Positions 51,974-63,900 of a stretch of DNA of 64,000 bases are shown here, in pieces. Both the position numbers and the translations under genes were made by a program. Where the stretch lies: positions 124,001 to 188,000 of the forward strand of contig BCJJ01000013.1 in the NCBI GenBank assembly GCA_039545355.1, read 5' to 3'. Each line of letters opens with the position of its first letter. The stretch's first letter is position 1. This stretch comes from Trichosporon coremiiforme. Lineage: Eukaryota; Basidiomycota; Tremellomycetes; Trichosporonales; Trichosporonaceae. Below the pieces are notes generated by a model. That model was not told the DNA's origin, did not search any database, and was given only the letters and a program-made list of their open reading frames with translations.

Positions 51974-52222
51974 GTTGCTTTCTTCGCTTTTGTCGTCAAT
52001 GAAGAAGAGTTAATCAGCGATCAGACGAGCTCGAACTTTGGAACCTGGTAGACATTTGAGGTGGAGGTCCCTCCACACTGACGTGAGCCTGATACTGCGG
52101 TTTGTGGCACGTGGTCAATACGAGTGGTGTTAGGCAGATTTCCGGGGAAGACTCACCTCCACCTTAAATTTCTGGTGGCTTCAGGCGACCTCAGAAACGA
52201 TAACAACAACAACAGACTCACG

Positions 52223-53156
52223 ATGGGCCGGTTCGACGCGCACGACCATCTCGTGAAGCAGGGATGGAAGGGAAAGGGAACTGGTAAGTCAGAGTTTCTC
52301 TGTGTTCAAATCCTACTCAGCGATCCTCCCTCCCCAGCTTAGGGCCTCTGTGATCTGTTGCTAACACCCAGCCCTCAAGAACGGCCACCTCACGCGCCCG
52401 ATCCCTGTGGTGCAGAAAAAGACCCTCTCTGGCATCGGCAAGGACAGGGACGAGTCCATTCCCTTCTGGGACCACATCTTCGCTTCCACCGCGGCGTCCA
52501 TCGCATCGAGCGCCAACGGTACCCCTTCCGCCTCCGGCGCTTCGACGCCGCAAGCGGCCCCGAAACCGAAACCGGCCAGTTCTATGAGCATCGCGGCGCG
52601 CAGCTCGAAGGAAATCGCGAAGCGGAAACTGTATTCGGGATTCTTCCGGGGGAAGACGTTCTCTGAGGATAACTCGGAGGCTGAGACGTCGGAACCTGAG
52701 CCTAAGGTGACGGTGACGAAGACGACGATCGAGACGGTGCAGGTGCAGCCGGCTGCTTCCTCCTTCTTTGCTTCCACCTCTACCGAGAGGAAGGACAAGC
52801 AGGAAAAGAAGGAGAAGAAGGAGAAGTCTGAGAGCAAGAAGCGGAAACGCTCCTCTGAGGACAAGTCCAAGACAGACGAGGACAAGGAGGCGCGCCGTCT
52901 CCGCCGCCGACTGCGGAAGGAGGAGAAGGAGCTTTCGGCTGCTCGGCGCGCCCTCCGCAAGGCTGAGAAAGAGGAGCGGGCGGCGCTGAAGGCGGAGCGG
53001 AAGGCTCTGAAGGCCGAGCGGGCGGCCATGAAGGCGGAGCTCGCGCGTGAGAAGGAGAATGAGAAGGTGGCCAAGGCGAAGAAGAAGGCCGAGAAGGCTG
53101 CGAAGAAGGCTAAGAGGGCCGAGAAGGAGGCTAAGGAGGCTGAGAAGACGGCGTAA
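52223..53156 (+). CDS. G-patch protein, TMA23-like
   Basis: Exons 52223-52283 and 52372-53156 (281 residues), 88-nt intron in phase 1. The N terminus DAHDHLVKQGWKGKGTALKN is a G-patch, followed by RPIPVVQKKTLSGIGKDRDE and FPFWDHIF-like IPFWDHIFASTAA, as in Tma23, a nucleolar protein linked to ribosome biogenesis in yeast. The middle is Ser/Ala-rich with a KLYSGFFRGKTF segment, and the last about 120 residues are a long Lys/Glu/Ala-rich single helix or coiled coil, probably basic enough for nucleolar retention. PINX1-type proteins also have an N-terminal G-patch but lack the WDHIF box, so TMA23 is preferred. Confidence 0.82.
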
Positions 53157-53385
53157 GAGGGAAATGGGGACATAGATTGGGCACTTTTGGACTGTACCAC
53201 AACCTAGCATATCTTGCATGTACTACTAGCTCTCCCGCTTGCACCACCTTAAGACTAACTTCCTGACTGACAAGAGAGATCTGTCAGTGGATTCACGCAG
53301 CGCGCCCCGCCCCGCCCAAGACCAAGAATACATGTACATATCCATCAAGTCACTGTCCATTCTATCTATCTGTACACCGAGTGTC

Positions 53386-56300
53386 CTAATGTGAAACGAG
53401 GGCGTTCGCGACGCCTCTTCGTTCCGTCGGTGGGGAGGGAGACGGGCTATTGAACCTCTCCTGTCGTTTCAGCGCTTGTTTAGCGGGGAGCTGCAACCCC
53501 TTCAACCCCGAGTGGAGGGACGTCGTGCTCGCTGACGCGGAGGGCGACGCGGAGCGTGCTTGCGGCGGCGGCACTGGCGCAGTCAGGTCCTCGTTACTGC
53601 TGGCGTAGTCGTTGTAGCTTGCCGAGTAGTACGGCGGCCCCGGGGTAGAGAACGACGAGACGCCGTACGACGTGCCGTATGACGTTCCCCCGCTATAGGC
53701 TGAAGCACCGCCCACCGATGCTCCGCCGAAGCTCGACGCATGGCCCGCGTGCCCGCTGTAGCTGGCACCGAAGCCGCCATAGCTCGATCCGGCTCCGTGG
53801 CTGGACGCCGCGTACATCGTCGTCCCCGTCGGAGCGGGCACGAGGGCGGGCGTGCTCTGCGTGGGTCGCATGGACGAGACCTGGATGAGGATGGCGCACT
53901 CGCGCGTCGCCTGCGTTAGGCGGCGCATACCCTGACGCATGCCTGTGCTGAAGGTGTGCTGCGCCGAGAGCGCCTTGATGAGACCCGTGACCTTGACCAC
54001 GTTACGGATGAACGCCTGCGCGTCATCCGGCAGTGTCGTGTGCGCGTACGCGAACGGGTTCGCGCGCAGCGCCATCAAACTCTCACGTAACGCCGTCGTC
54101 ACCTGCTCAGCGACGCTGAGGAGGTGCACCAGGTCGCCGTACTCCTTTGCCGGGATAGTGGGCGGCCGCCGCCGGTCGTCCGTTAACAGGCTGAGACCCA
54201 GACGACCGGAAACACTGCTGCTCGTACTGTCGCCTCGCATGTGACCTGGCTGGGAGTCGTACGACGACGACGCGCCGATCTCCTCCGCCAGCCGCAGCCA
54301 GACACTGAACCCGATCTCGGTTGCCGTCTCCAGCACGTCGAGCAGGTCGTCATCGAAAAGCGTCGCTGACGCCGGCGTCGGAGGCCGCACGTCGACGGAC
54401 AGATTCCGCTGCCCACCTGGCGCACTCAGGTACGAGGAGCCGGCACTACTGGACTGCCCGTGGCGGGAGCGCGGCTGGCTCGGGAGCAGAGGCAAGTGCT
54501 GCCGCCCAGCGAAGGAGGGCGTGCCCTCAGCCGGCTGCTCGGGCTGCGCCGCGAGCGGGAACGGCGGCGGTGATGGGCCGGTGTCGACACCCTCGAGGTC
54601 CTCGTGGATCGTCGGGTCGGGCCACTCGGTGCGCGTGAAGCCCAAAGGCGAGCCCATCATCATGCCCCGCTCCACATCCTGAGTTGAGAACGAGCCGGCA
54701 TGCCGTCGATTGCCGCGAGATCGGGGGGACGTCGTCGTGGATGCCGTAAGATCCCGCCGCACGATCCGCTCGGGTGACTGTCCCTGCCCGAGCGAGGGCG
54801 TGCGGGAGTGCGTCTGCGACTGTGACTGGGAGTGGATATGCGTCGGGAACGGTACATGTTCGCGCGGTTTCGGCTCGCTCCGCTCCAGAATTGGCGACAC
54901 TGGGGTGCGGCCAGTCATGCTTGACGCTTTGCTCATCGGCGGAGCTCGCAAGGTTTCCGGCAGCAGAAGGGTCCGCACGTCAGCAAGCAAAGGCACCATG
55001 CTCTTCCATGACATGGCGACCTCGGCCATACCGCCGTAGATACTGAGCAGCAGCTGGCGGGTATATCGCACGTCGGCGTCGCGGAACGCTGGGGTCTGTA
55101 GCCTTACTACGGCGACGATCTTGCCGAACACGGCGACGCTTTCCTTGGCAGCGTCGATAACGCCGCGGACAGCGTATGTAGACGGCGCAGACCGGCGCGA
55201 GGTCGAGTCGAAGCGGTCCAGCGCGTTGATCAGAGTCGCGAGGTACATCCCTGCCGGCTCGAGCACACGGGAGAACACACCTGCGACCCTGTCGCTCACC
55301 GCAAAGTTCAGGTACTGCCGCAATGCTCCGTGGAGCTGCGTCAGAGCGAACAGCAGGCCACGAATCGCGTCGATGAACATGAGCAGCGAGGGTGAAACCG
55401 CCTTCGAGATGGTCGAGGGAGGGAGCATGCTGACTCGGCGGAAATACGAGTTGCGCGACTCGTCGATCGTAGGTCCGTCTTGGCCCTCGCGTCGGACATC
55501 CATCTTGACGAGTCCTTCGTGCCGCGGTCGGAGAGCCTCGATGGAGCTCATCTTCTGCAGCCCTCTCCGCTCCGGAGGGAGCGAGTCCTTAAGCGCTGTT
55601 ATCCGGTTGATGCCCATTCCCAGCGGTCGCACCTCGTCCTTCGCCTCGCCTCGTCTCTCCTCGATGATCTTGGCATGGCTTTGCCGGAGATCAGGGAGAG
55701 ACTTCTTCGCGTGTAGTGTCCCGCTCATACGTTGCGTTGCGGTATAGCTGGCTCCTCGGGCGTGTCCACTCGGCGAGAGCTGAATGATTTGCGGTTTCGG
55801 CACGACGGGTAGCCCAGACGATGATGAGGACGTGGACGCCGAAACAGGCGGAGTCGAGGAGGACGACACGGAGCGGTCGTGGGCGAAAGCATGCGACGGT
55901 AGTGAAAGAGTGGAGGCGTTCGCGGTTGCCGCGTTGGCCGCGTTGACCAGAGAGTCCTCAGACACAGTGGCGGCACGGACCCGCTGCCCCCATGGTATTG
56001 GCTTGCCAGGGGAGAACGGCGATGCCTCGCGCTCACGCGGCTCGCGCGCCTCCGAGTCGTCCACCTTGTTCAATGTTTGCGACGTGTTCGAACCGAACGA
56101 CTCGTTGGGCTCCGGCTCGATGGCTGATTCATTCGGTTCCTCTCTGTAGCGCGTCAGAACCCGTTTCAGCCCGTCTACCCGTCTGACTCACCCCGATGGG
56201 AGGTACGTGTCATCCTCGACCTGTGCACGTTCACGTTCGCGTTCCGAGAATCGGCTCGTGTCGCCAATCTGCTCCTGGAGCCATCGCTTCATGTTCTGAA

Positions 56301-57255
56301 TCCACGGCCGCAGATCCTCGTCACGTTTCGGCTTATCCTTGTTGTTCAGGTCATGCCGCCCCTTCGAGTCGGTCTCCGCGATTGGGCCGAGAACTTCGCG
56401 CGGGGGCCACTGAATCGGGTTCTGATCGACCTTGAACACCTTGAGCTTGTCGAACGCGATCAGATATGTCGGGAGCGTCACGATATGATTGTCGGATAAC
56501 GATAGCACTTTGAGCGCAGCGAGCCGGCCAGGGGACTCGGGGAGTGTGGTCAGCTGATTTTTGGAGAGGTCGAGAATCTCGAGGGCAGGAAGCTCGGCGA
56601 TCTGCGGTGTCAGCGAAGCAACCAGAAGAACACTCACACAGGGGGGCACGAAAGTCAGAAGGTTGCTCTTCAGGTTCAGGTACCTTAACCGGTTGAGTGA
56701 GGAGAAGTGCGGCGAGATTGTGCCATCCCTCAGCTGGTTATACGACAACGCCAGTCGCCAGACGCCCTTCTTGTCCTTGCCGACTTTGGACTGAAACACT
56801 TCCACGGCGTCGTCCGTGATCTTGTCCAGCCGCTGGCGACTAAGGTCCAGAGTTTCCCCCTCGTCCTTTGAGTGCTCGAGAGCCATCTGGATCAAGCGTT
56901 TCATGGCATTGGCGGATGACTGCTGCTCCGGCGGGTTTCCGTTCGAGGGCGGCGACCAGGTATTATCCGGCGGCGATCGATAAACGCTTCGCGGCGGTCT
57001 TGGCGCTGGTGGTGTTGAAACTGTTTGACTTTGGTCATTCTGATGGGGTTGCGGTGCACCATGCATCCTCTCGGCCGCAACGGCCGCCGCCGATGCCTTG
57101 GTCGCCTCGGTCGTGACCGAGTTCGATCGAAGACGGACGGCCGGCATGTCCGTGGCTGACGCGAGCGGAGCCAGAGAGTGCGACGATGACGAGGTGGTCA
57201 TGGCCGCCCCGCCGGTCGGGTTGGGGGTGGGGAAGGAAGGTAGAGGTCGAGTCAT
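53386..57255 (-). CDS. SOG2: SOG2-type leucine-rich repeat protein (RAM network)
   Basis: Exons 57255-56638, 56601-56192 and 56143-53386 encode 1261 residues; introns are 36 nt (in frame, easily missed) and 48 nt. In yeast, Sog2 is a component of the RAM/MOR kinase network (Cbk1 pathway) for polarity, septation and cell-wall integrity. A Ser/Pro-rich N terminus (about 1-110) precedes leucine-rich repeats (about 120-260), with RLRYLNLKSNLLTFVPPC, ALEILDLSKNQLTTLPES and ALKVLSLSDNHIVTLPTYL. Then comes the long SOG2 domain: SKAVSPSLLMFIDAIRGLLFAL, a helical region, Ser-rich inserts, and LLSVAEQVTTALRESLMALR with AFIRNVVKVTGLIKALS. The tail is Gly/Ser/Tyr-rich with several repeated GG-SY motifs. 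The start ATG lies 26 bp after an AT-poor leader; no alternative is compelling. Confidence 0.85.
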
Positions 57256-57971
57256 CGTGATGGGATGGCCGGCGACGCGAGAAGACTAGAGAACCTAGGA
57301 GTTGGAGGCGCCGAGGCAGGGAGGTGGCTGCTAGTCGGCTGTCGCAGGTGCACGAACGCTGAGCTCGGTTGGCGGTGAAAGATTGTGGGCCGATAGTCGA
57401 GACGTCGCTGATGAAGATATTGCTGTGGGCGAGGGGGTTTACTCGACCATGGTTACAAGCTTGTGGGTCGAGAGGGCAAGATGAGATTGACGCTGGGAAA
57501 TATAATGTTTACTTGAGGAAAGCGAGATGAGAGATGGTGTGGGAAGGCTAACGACTTGAAACTCAGCGCCCAGCGCTAAGACCCCTCGCAGGCGACACTG
57601 AAGCTGCGAGGGGTGCACGAACGATGACGGGAAGTCGAAAGAGGGGAGGTTGTGCAGGAGCAAAGGTCGAACGGGAGGAACAGAACATGGATGCTCATCA
57701 TGCGCGGCTTATACTTGGGCGGGCTCACCCAGGACCAGCGAGCGCCCTCAGCCTGACCTGAGCCTCGAAGCCACTGGCGCCAGCTGGGGTGACTGGCGGG
57801 AGCATTTCCACGATCCATCCCTTTCCCCCCCCCGTGTGAACTTCAGACGAGGTGAGCCATGCCCATGCCCATGCCCATGCCCATTGCCCTTGCCCTTGTC
57901 CAGCTACGGCTTCTGCAGTGCCCTCCATGCATGCACGTCTACATTAAAGTACAGTGTACAGCTACAGCCGT
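57256..57971. other. SOG2 promoter side with a GCCCAT hexamer repeat
   Basis: At 57858-57898 a run of GCCCAT/GCCCTT hexamers occurs. Otherwise no feature in 716 bp. Confidence 0.5.
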
Positions 57972-60596
57972 CTAGAGCGTATCCTCATCTCCAACCACCA
58001 ATGCACGCGACAGGTTGCGAGCAAGCGCAAGGCGGACAACTTCCAGCTTGCGGAGCGCTGTCTGAATTCCTTCCCGTTCCTCGTCCTTAGCGTTCTTCGT
58101 GTGACCATTGGCACCACCAGCACCGTTGGCCCCACCCTCCTTGCGCTCAAGGAAACGCCACAGTTGACCGAGGTACGTCGCCGGCGCGAACGTCGAATTG
58201 GCCAGCACCTCCTCGAGCACGCGCATGAGCTCGAAGGTCTCGTACGAGCCGAACAAAATGTCCTCATCCTCAAGGAGCTCGACGCTCTCCGCCAGCAGCA
58301 CACCCCAGAACTCGACCGGCGTGATCGGCATCATCAGGATCTCCACCAGTAATCCGGCCGCTCGGTCCCGCGCACCCTGACCCAGGTAGAGCAGATAGTC
58401 ACGGAACTTGGCCAGGAAAGCGAGACGAGCAGCGTGCATGACCATTGTCGTCTCGGGCGAGTCGATGCCGTCCAGAGCGTAGTTGCCCGCGGCAAGTTCG
58501 GTGAGGGTCATCGGAGCGTCGCTCAGGATCTTGGGCGGCAAGGTGTCGACCAGTCGCAGGAACTCCTCCGGGCCGGAGGAGACGTAGATGTCCAGGAGCT
58601 TTTCCGCGATCCGGGCAAGGCCGAAGCCATCCTCAGCCATGAGGTAGAGCGACGCAGCAATGCCGTACTCGCCTCGGAGTATTAATCGCTGAGATGTGAT
58701 GGCACAGATGGTACGCCACTCCTCTTCCAAACGGAGACCTTCGCAGGTTTCCCGCAGCTCACGCAGCTGAGTCGTGGTCTCGCTCTCCTCCTCCTCATCA
58801 TCCACGGACTCGACCTCGACGTCCATGCCGCCGTTTGCAAGTTTACCTGTGCGCTTGCTGGTGCCAAGCTTCACGCCGACATGTACGATGTACTCGCGCA
58901 AGCGAATGCGACCCTCTTCGCTGGCGGCGTTGAGGTACTCGGCAATTGCGCGCCAGAGATCCTCCTGGCTGGGGCTGTCCATGAGCATGTCGGCATACTC
59001 AAGGATGAAGTGGTCGCGCAGCGATGAATCAAAGTGCTCCTCATCGTCGGGCAAGATTTGCAGCTTGTCGAAGACATCGGCGAGATGAGCAGCGAGCCAG
59101 ATGTCAAGCTCCTGACAGCCCTCCAGGGCACGGACGGGCTCATTAGAGCAGATGCTGGACTGGATCGTGTCCTCCAAAACAGTAGAGTCGGCAGGGATCA
59201 CGTCCAGGATGCGCTTCATGAGTGGGGCGAGGTCGTCTCGTCGCAGGTTGACGTCCACCAAGACGCCCCACGCGCCAACTGCCTCTCGCCAGTCACCCGC
59301 CTCCTGAAGTAGCCGCTCCTGGTTTCCCTGGACAAGCTCCACAACGCGGCGAAGCTCCTCCTCCATGGAAGAGTATTCGCCCTTCCTGCTGCCGTCGTCC
59401 AGCCAGTGTCCTCTGCTCCGACCACCGATCGCAGTCTCGAATTCTGCACGGAACTGTCCGATCCACCGCTTGTGGGCAGCAAGGAACTGGTGGTCGAGCG
59501 GGTAGACATCAATGTTCGAAGAACGAGGGACGTTGGCAATGTTGGTAGCGAGAACTTGACCGAGCTGGGCTATCGGCGGGTGCGGGTGGTTCGTGAGCGT
59601 GCGCAGGAACGTCGACGCCGGAATGAACAGTCCTCGGAGCAGGCATCGAATGACGAGTGGCCAGAAGAGAGGGTGCTCCCAGGGCTCCTTCAGCTGCATG
59701 ACCTCGTTGCCCTGCGTGTTGACGTGGAAAGTGTCGACAGCGTTCACCCAGTCGAGCAGCTCCTCGCCCACAACGCCTTCTCCCCGTCCATCCTGGGGCA
59801 AGTACAGGATCTCGGCAAGGTTGAAGATGTGGTAGACAGCCTCGTACTTGATCTTCGTCTCATCCTGAAAGTTAGCCATATGCAATCAACAAGGCAGATG
59901 ACACTCACGTCGACGTCAGCGTCACGCAACTTCACGAGCTCCTCGAGATACATCTCGACTAGCCGGCGCATGTGGATGATGCTCTGGGTGCTCAGAGGGG
60001 GTAGCAGACTGTTAAGTCCGACAAGATTGCCCTTATCGTCCCATACCTCAGCCATTGTTGATGGTCGGTCAGAGCCGAGCCCAGGCAGTCGGTAGTCCGC
60101 CGCGATAATGCGTTGGAGTGACGCAAACAGTGTGAATGTCTCCGCATACAGGTTTTGGATAGCCTCTGGGAAGTTGTTGATGTTGGCAATGTAAGCGACG
60201 CGGTCCGAAGTCGACAGTTGCGTGTTGCTCGGCTTCTCATCGGGCGTCTGGAGTGAGCTGAAAGCCGCAAAGTCTACAACTCACCTTCTTGCTGACCCAG
60301 GCGACGACCTCTCCGCCGACAGGACTAGGGTTCGCGACCAATGTTCGTCCGCTAGCCTTCCACTTTGCCTTGTCCTTACGGGAGAACGCCGCAGGGTCAA
60401 GGTTGAGCTCTAGCGCATCATCCTCGTCGCCAGCGTCGACTGCCATGTCGGAAGTGGATGTGGTGGTCGCAGATGGCATGGAGTTGGCGCTGATGGAGTT
60501 GAACAGAGGTGTGGGGTTCTTCGGTGCGGAGGGATTGCCGAAGCTGAACGCCGGCTGAGTCGAGAACGCCGAAACCGACGGATTAGAGCTGAACAT
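57972..60596 (-). CDS. NUP85: Nucleoporin Nup85
   Basis: Exons 60596-60285, 60247-59909 and 59864-57972 give 847 residues; introns are 37 and 44 nt, both phase 0. It is a scaffold nucleoporin of the Y (Nup84/Nup107) complex, with an alpha-helical ACE1 fold. The N terminus is Phe/Ser/Asn/Pro-rich (FSFGNPSAP, not a classical FG array) and acidic. From residue about 105 the chain is all helical: RVAYIANINNFPEAIQNLYAE, MRRLVEMYLEELVKLRDADVD, PWEHPLFWPLVIRCLLRGL, LPDDEEHFDSSLRDHFILEY, GEYGIAASLYLMAEDGFGLA. These match Nup85/Nup75 patterns. Human NUP85 is about 656 residues and yeast Nup85 744, so this one is long because of the N terminus and acidic inserts (DVEVESVDDEEEESETT). It is divergent from SPT6. 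Confidence 0.85.
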
Positions 60597-60958
60597 GGTG
60601 GTCTCTCAGCTGAGTCGGCCGGCGCTGGAGATGGAGATGTTGTTGTGCCCGCCGGTTGCATCATGGTCGATCTCAGAAATCAATAGCAACAATGACGCCC
60701 GGCAGCGCGCCACGGGACCATATTGCCGTATTGCCGACCACCTGTATTGTGGCCGCCACTCACTTCGATCGCTGGTACAACATCGGCCTCCAGTGCTCCA
60801 GGCTTGGAACACCTTGTCTTCTCCAAGTCACTTGCTCAACCATCCCCCCCGCGACCAGGTCGACCAGATCCACTCGACTGCGCGCATCCAGGTCCCCAAA
60901 AAATCGGCCCGTAGCAACCGATTCTGTGGCTTGAGCGAGCTCGACCGCCTCATCAACC
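60597..60958. promoter_or_regulatory. Divergent promoter region of NUP85 and SPT6
   Basis: 362 bp between starts; no element identified by eye. Confidence 0.4.
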
Positions 60959-63900
60959 ATGTCCGACCGCGAAGCGTCATCCGAGGGCGAGGGCGACGAC
61001 ATCCGCCCCTACGGCGAGGGCGACCCCGACCGTGACTCGTCGGACGAGTCCGATGAGGATGATCCTGAAGAGGCTCGCCGCATCGCGGAGGGTTTCATCG
61101 TCGACGAGGACGACGAGGACGACTCCGAGGATGATGAAGAGGAACGCCGACGGAAGCGCAAGGAACGCCGCAAGAAGAGGAAAAGAAGAGAGCGCGAGCG
61201 TCGACAGCGCGAGGAGGAGGAGATTTCGGAGGATGACCTGGAGCTGCTCAACGAGAACCTCGGGGGCGGCCGCCCGCTGAAGCGTTTACGCCATCGTGGT
61301 AGCGAATCCGATGACAACATTCCTCGTCTCCAGGACATGTTCGACGATGAGGACGAGCGACGCCGTTCCGACGATGAATCTGACATGGGCGATTTCATCG
61401 AGGAAGACGAGGAAGAGGAGCAGAACCGCAATGAGACCGAAGAGGAGCGACGCGCGCGCCGACGCGAGGAGAAGCGCATCCGCCGCGAGCAGGCCCGCGC
61501 TCGCCCCGAACTCGCCGGTGTCAATCAAGAGTCCTGGGACGAGATTTATGATGTCTTCGGCGATGGACATGATTACGACTGGGCTCTGGAAGGCGAGGAG
61601 GGCATGGAGGAGGACGAAGACGAGCCGAAGAAGGACCTTCGACTCGAGGACGTTTTCGACCCGGCTGAGATCAAGGCGCGTCGACTGCAAGACGAGGATC
61701 GAGCAATCGCGCACATGGATCGCCCCGAACGTCATCAGGTCATCAACTCAACCCTGTCCGACAACCCGATCATTGCCCCCGACTCCATCTTCCCTCCTCC
61801 TGATCTCGCTGCCCGATGGGCTCACGACAAGATCTCCCCTCGCACGCGTTACGTCTTCTGCGGCCTCGATGCTCAGTGGCCCATGCCGTCTCCTGAGGAC
61901 CCTTATCCTCAACCGGCCAGACGCCGTCCAGACCTTCTCGACGACTACAAGAAGGCTGTCTCTGAAGCTCTCAACATGATGTTCGTCCAGCACCTCGAAG
62001 TCCCGTATCTGTGGCATTACAAGCGCGACAGTTTCGGTGTCCTCGAAGCTCAGGGCCAGTCCTCTGTTCAGTTCCTGGACGGCGATGAGCTGTGGGAACT
62101 CTACAATCTGGGACAGAAGTACCGCGCGATCTGGGAGCGCGTCGAATCGCTGAAGGATCAATGGCGCAAGATCAAGGAGCGAAAGCCGGACCTGGAGGAC
62201 GAGTATCTGGAGAAGACGCTCCTTGCCTCCGTGTGCCTCCGTAACATCGAGACTGCTGCGGAGGGTGCCGAATGGCTCGCCTACACCTACGCTTCGGAGC
62301 TTCGTGCGATCAAGGAGGAGGCGGCCGCCGAGGAGGGGACCAAGCGGTTGCCAGAGCGCCAGTCGAGCGGAAAGATTCGCAACGGACCAGTTCTCAAGCT
62401 TGCTGAGGCGTTCGGAATCTCCGTGCCTACGGTCGCGCTAGTCTTCAATGAGACTGATGGTGATCCCGCATCCCTGTCCAACCCGGAGAAGATGCCCCTG
62501 GCTCTCGCTGAGGAGTTCTCAGGAGAGGGCACCCCGTTCTACAACCCTGACGATGCGCTGAAGGCTGCCAAGGAGATTCTCATCCACGACTTCGCCCACG
62601 ACCCGACAATCCGTCAGCAGGCTCGTGACTTCGTCGAGGCGTTAGGCACCGTGACCGTGACTCCGACGGAGCGCGGTATGGCGTCCATCGACGCTTACCA
62701 TGCCTACTACCCCTTCAAGTTCCTGACCGACAAGCCCATCCCGAACTTCAAGGACTCCGCGCAGTTCCTGCACCTTCTCAAGGCTGAGGAGGAGGGTCTC
62801 ATCACCATCTCCATTTCCGCGCCGGAGGAGTCCACCAAGGAGTTCATCTCGGCTTTATCCCGCTGTGCGCAGTCTAAGGATTACAGCGAGCTCGCCGTGT
62901 CCTGGAATGCTGAGCGTGGTCAGGTCATCGATACCTCCTTCCGCAAGCACTACCTGCCTGCCGCCTGCCGTTGGATCAAGGAGCAGCTCCGCACTGACGC
63001 AGAAACTTGGGTGTGCGACCAGGCTCGTCTGACTCTTGAGGACCGCTGCAACGTCCGCCCCTTCGCTTCGAACCGCATGAGGCCCGGAGAGGTCCCCAAT
63101 GTCCTTGCGATCACCATTGGACAGGGTACCAAGAAGGACGCCGTTATCGGTGTTCTTCTCGGCGACGACGGCAACATCCGAGCTTCCTACAAGTTCGACA
63201 ACCTCCGCGACGCCGACCCCAGGCGAACGTTCATGGATGTGGTTGAAAGGCAGCGACCGGACGTCATCGCTATTGCCGGTCTCTCCGTTGAGACGGCACG
63301 TCTGCGCAACGACGCGCAGTCGGCGCTTCGGGAGATTGCTATTGAGCAGAGCGGCCTGCAGCCTCCTCAGCCCGAGGAGTTCCCCTCGCACGACGACTAC
63401 CAGATGGAGCTCGGCCGCTTCAACGATTCGCTGAGCAACCGCATGACTCCTCTCATCATAGTGAACGATGAGACCGCGCGCTTATACATGAACTCTACCG
63501 AAGCCGCGCAGGAGCACCCGGAGCTCCCGGTCAACGGCCGCTACGCGCTCGCCATCGCCCGCTACACGCAGAACCCTCTCAACGCCTACGCTCGAGTTGG
63601 CAAGCAGTTGACTGCTCTCACGTTCGTCGACTTGCATCAGAAGCTCGTTCCGGAAGAGAAGCTTCTGCTTGCCCTGGAGCGCGGACTTGTCAACGCGGTG
63701 GCCATCAGCGGTCTTGAGCTGAACACAACGGCTAACAGCCCGTATCAGCGTTACATGCTGCCTTACATTGCTGGTCTCGGACCTCGTAAGGCCAACCAGC
63801 TCTCTAACGCCATCAGCCAGGCGGGAGGACATGTCATAAACCGCATGGCGCTGCCGGAGACCAATACTCTTGGTCCTACCGTGTTCGAGAATGTCGCAGG

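Noticed and set aside
52317..53219. Minus-strand 300-codon Leu/Arg-rich frame that looks membrane-like
   Set aside because: Antisense of the Lys/Glu-rich tail of the TMA23-like gene.
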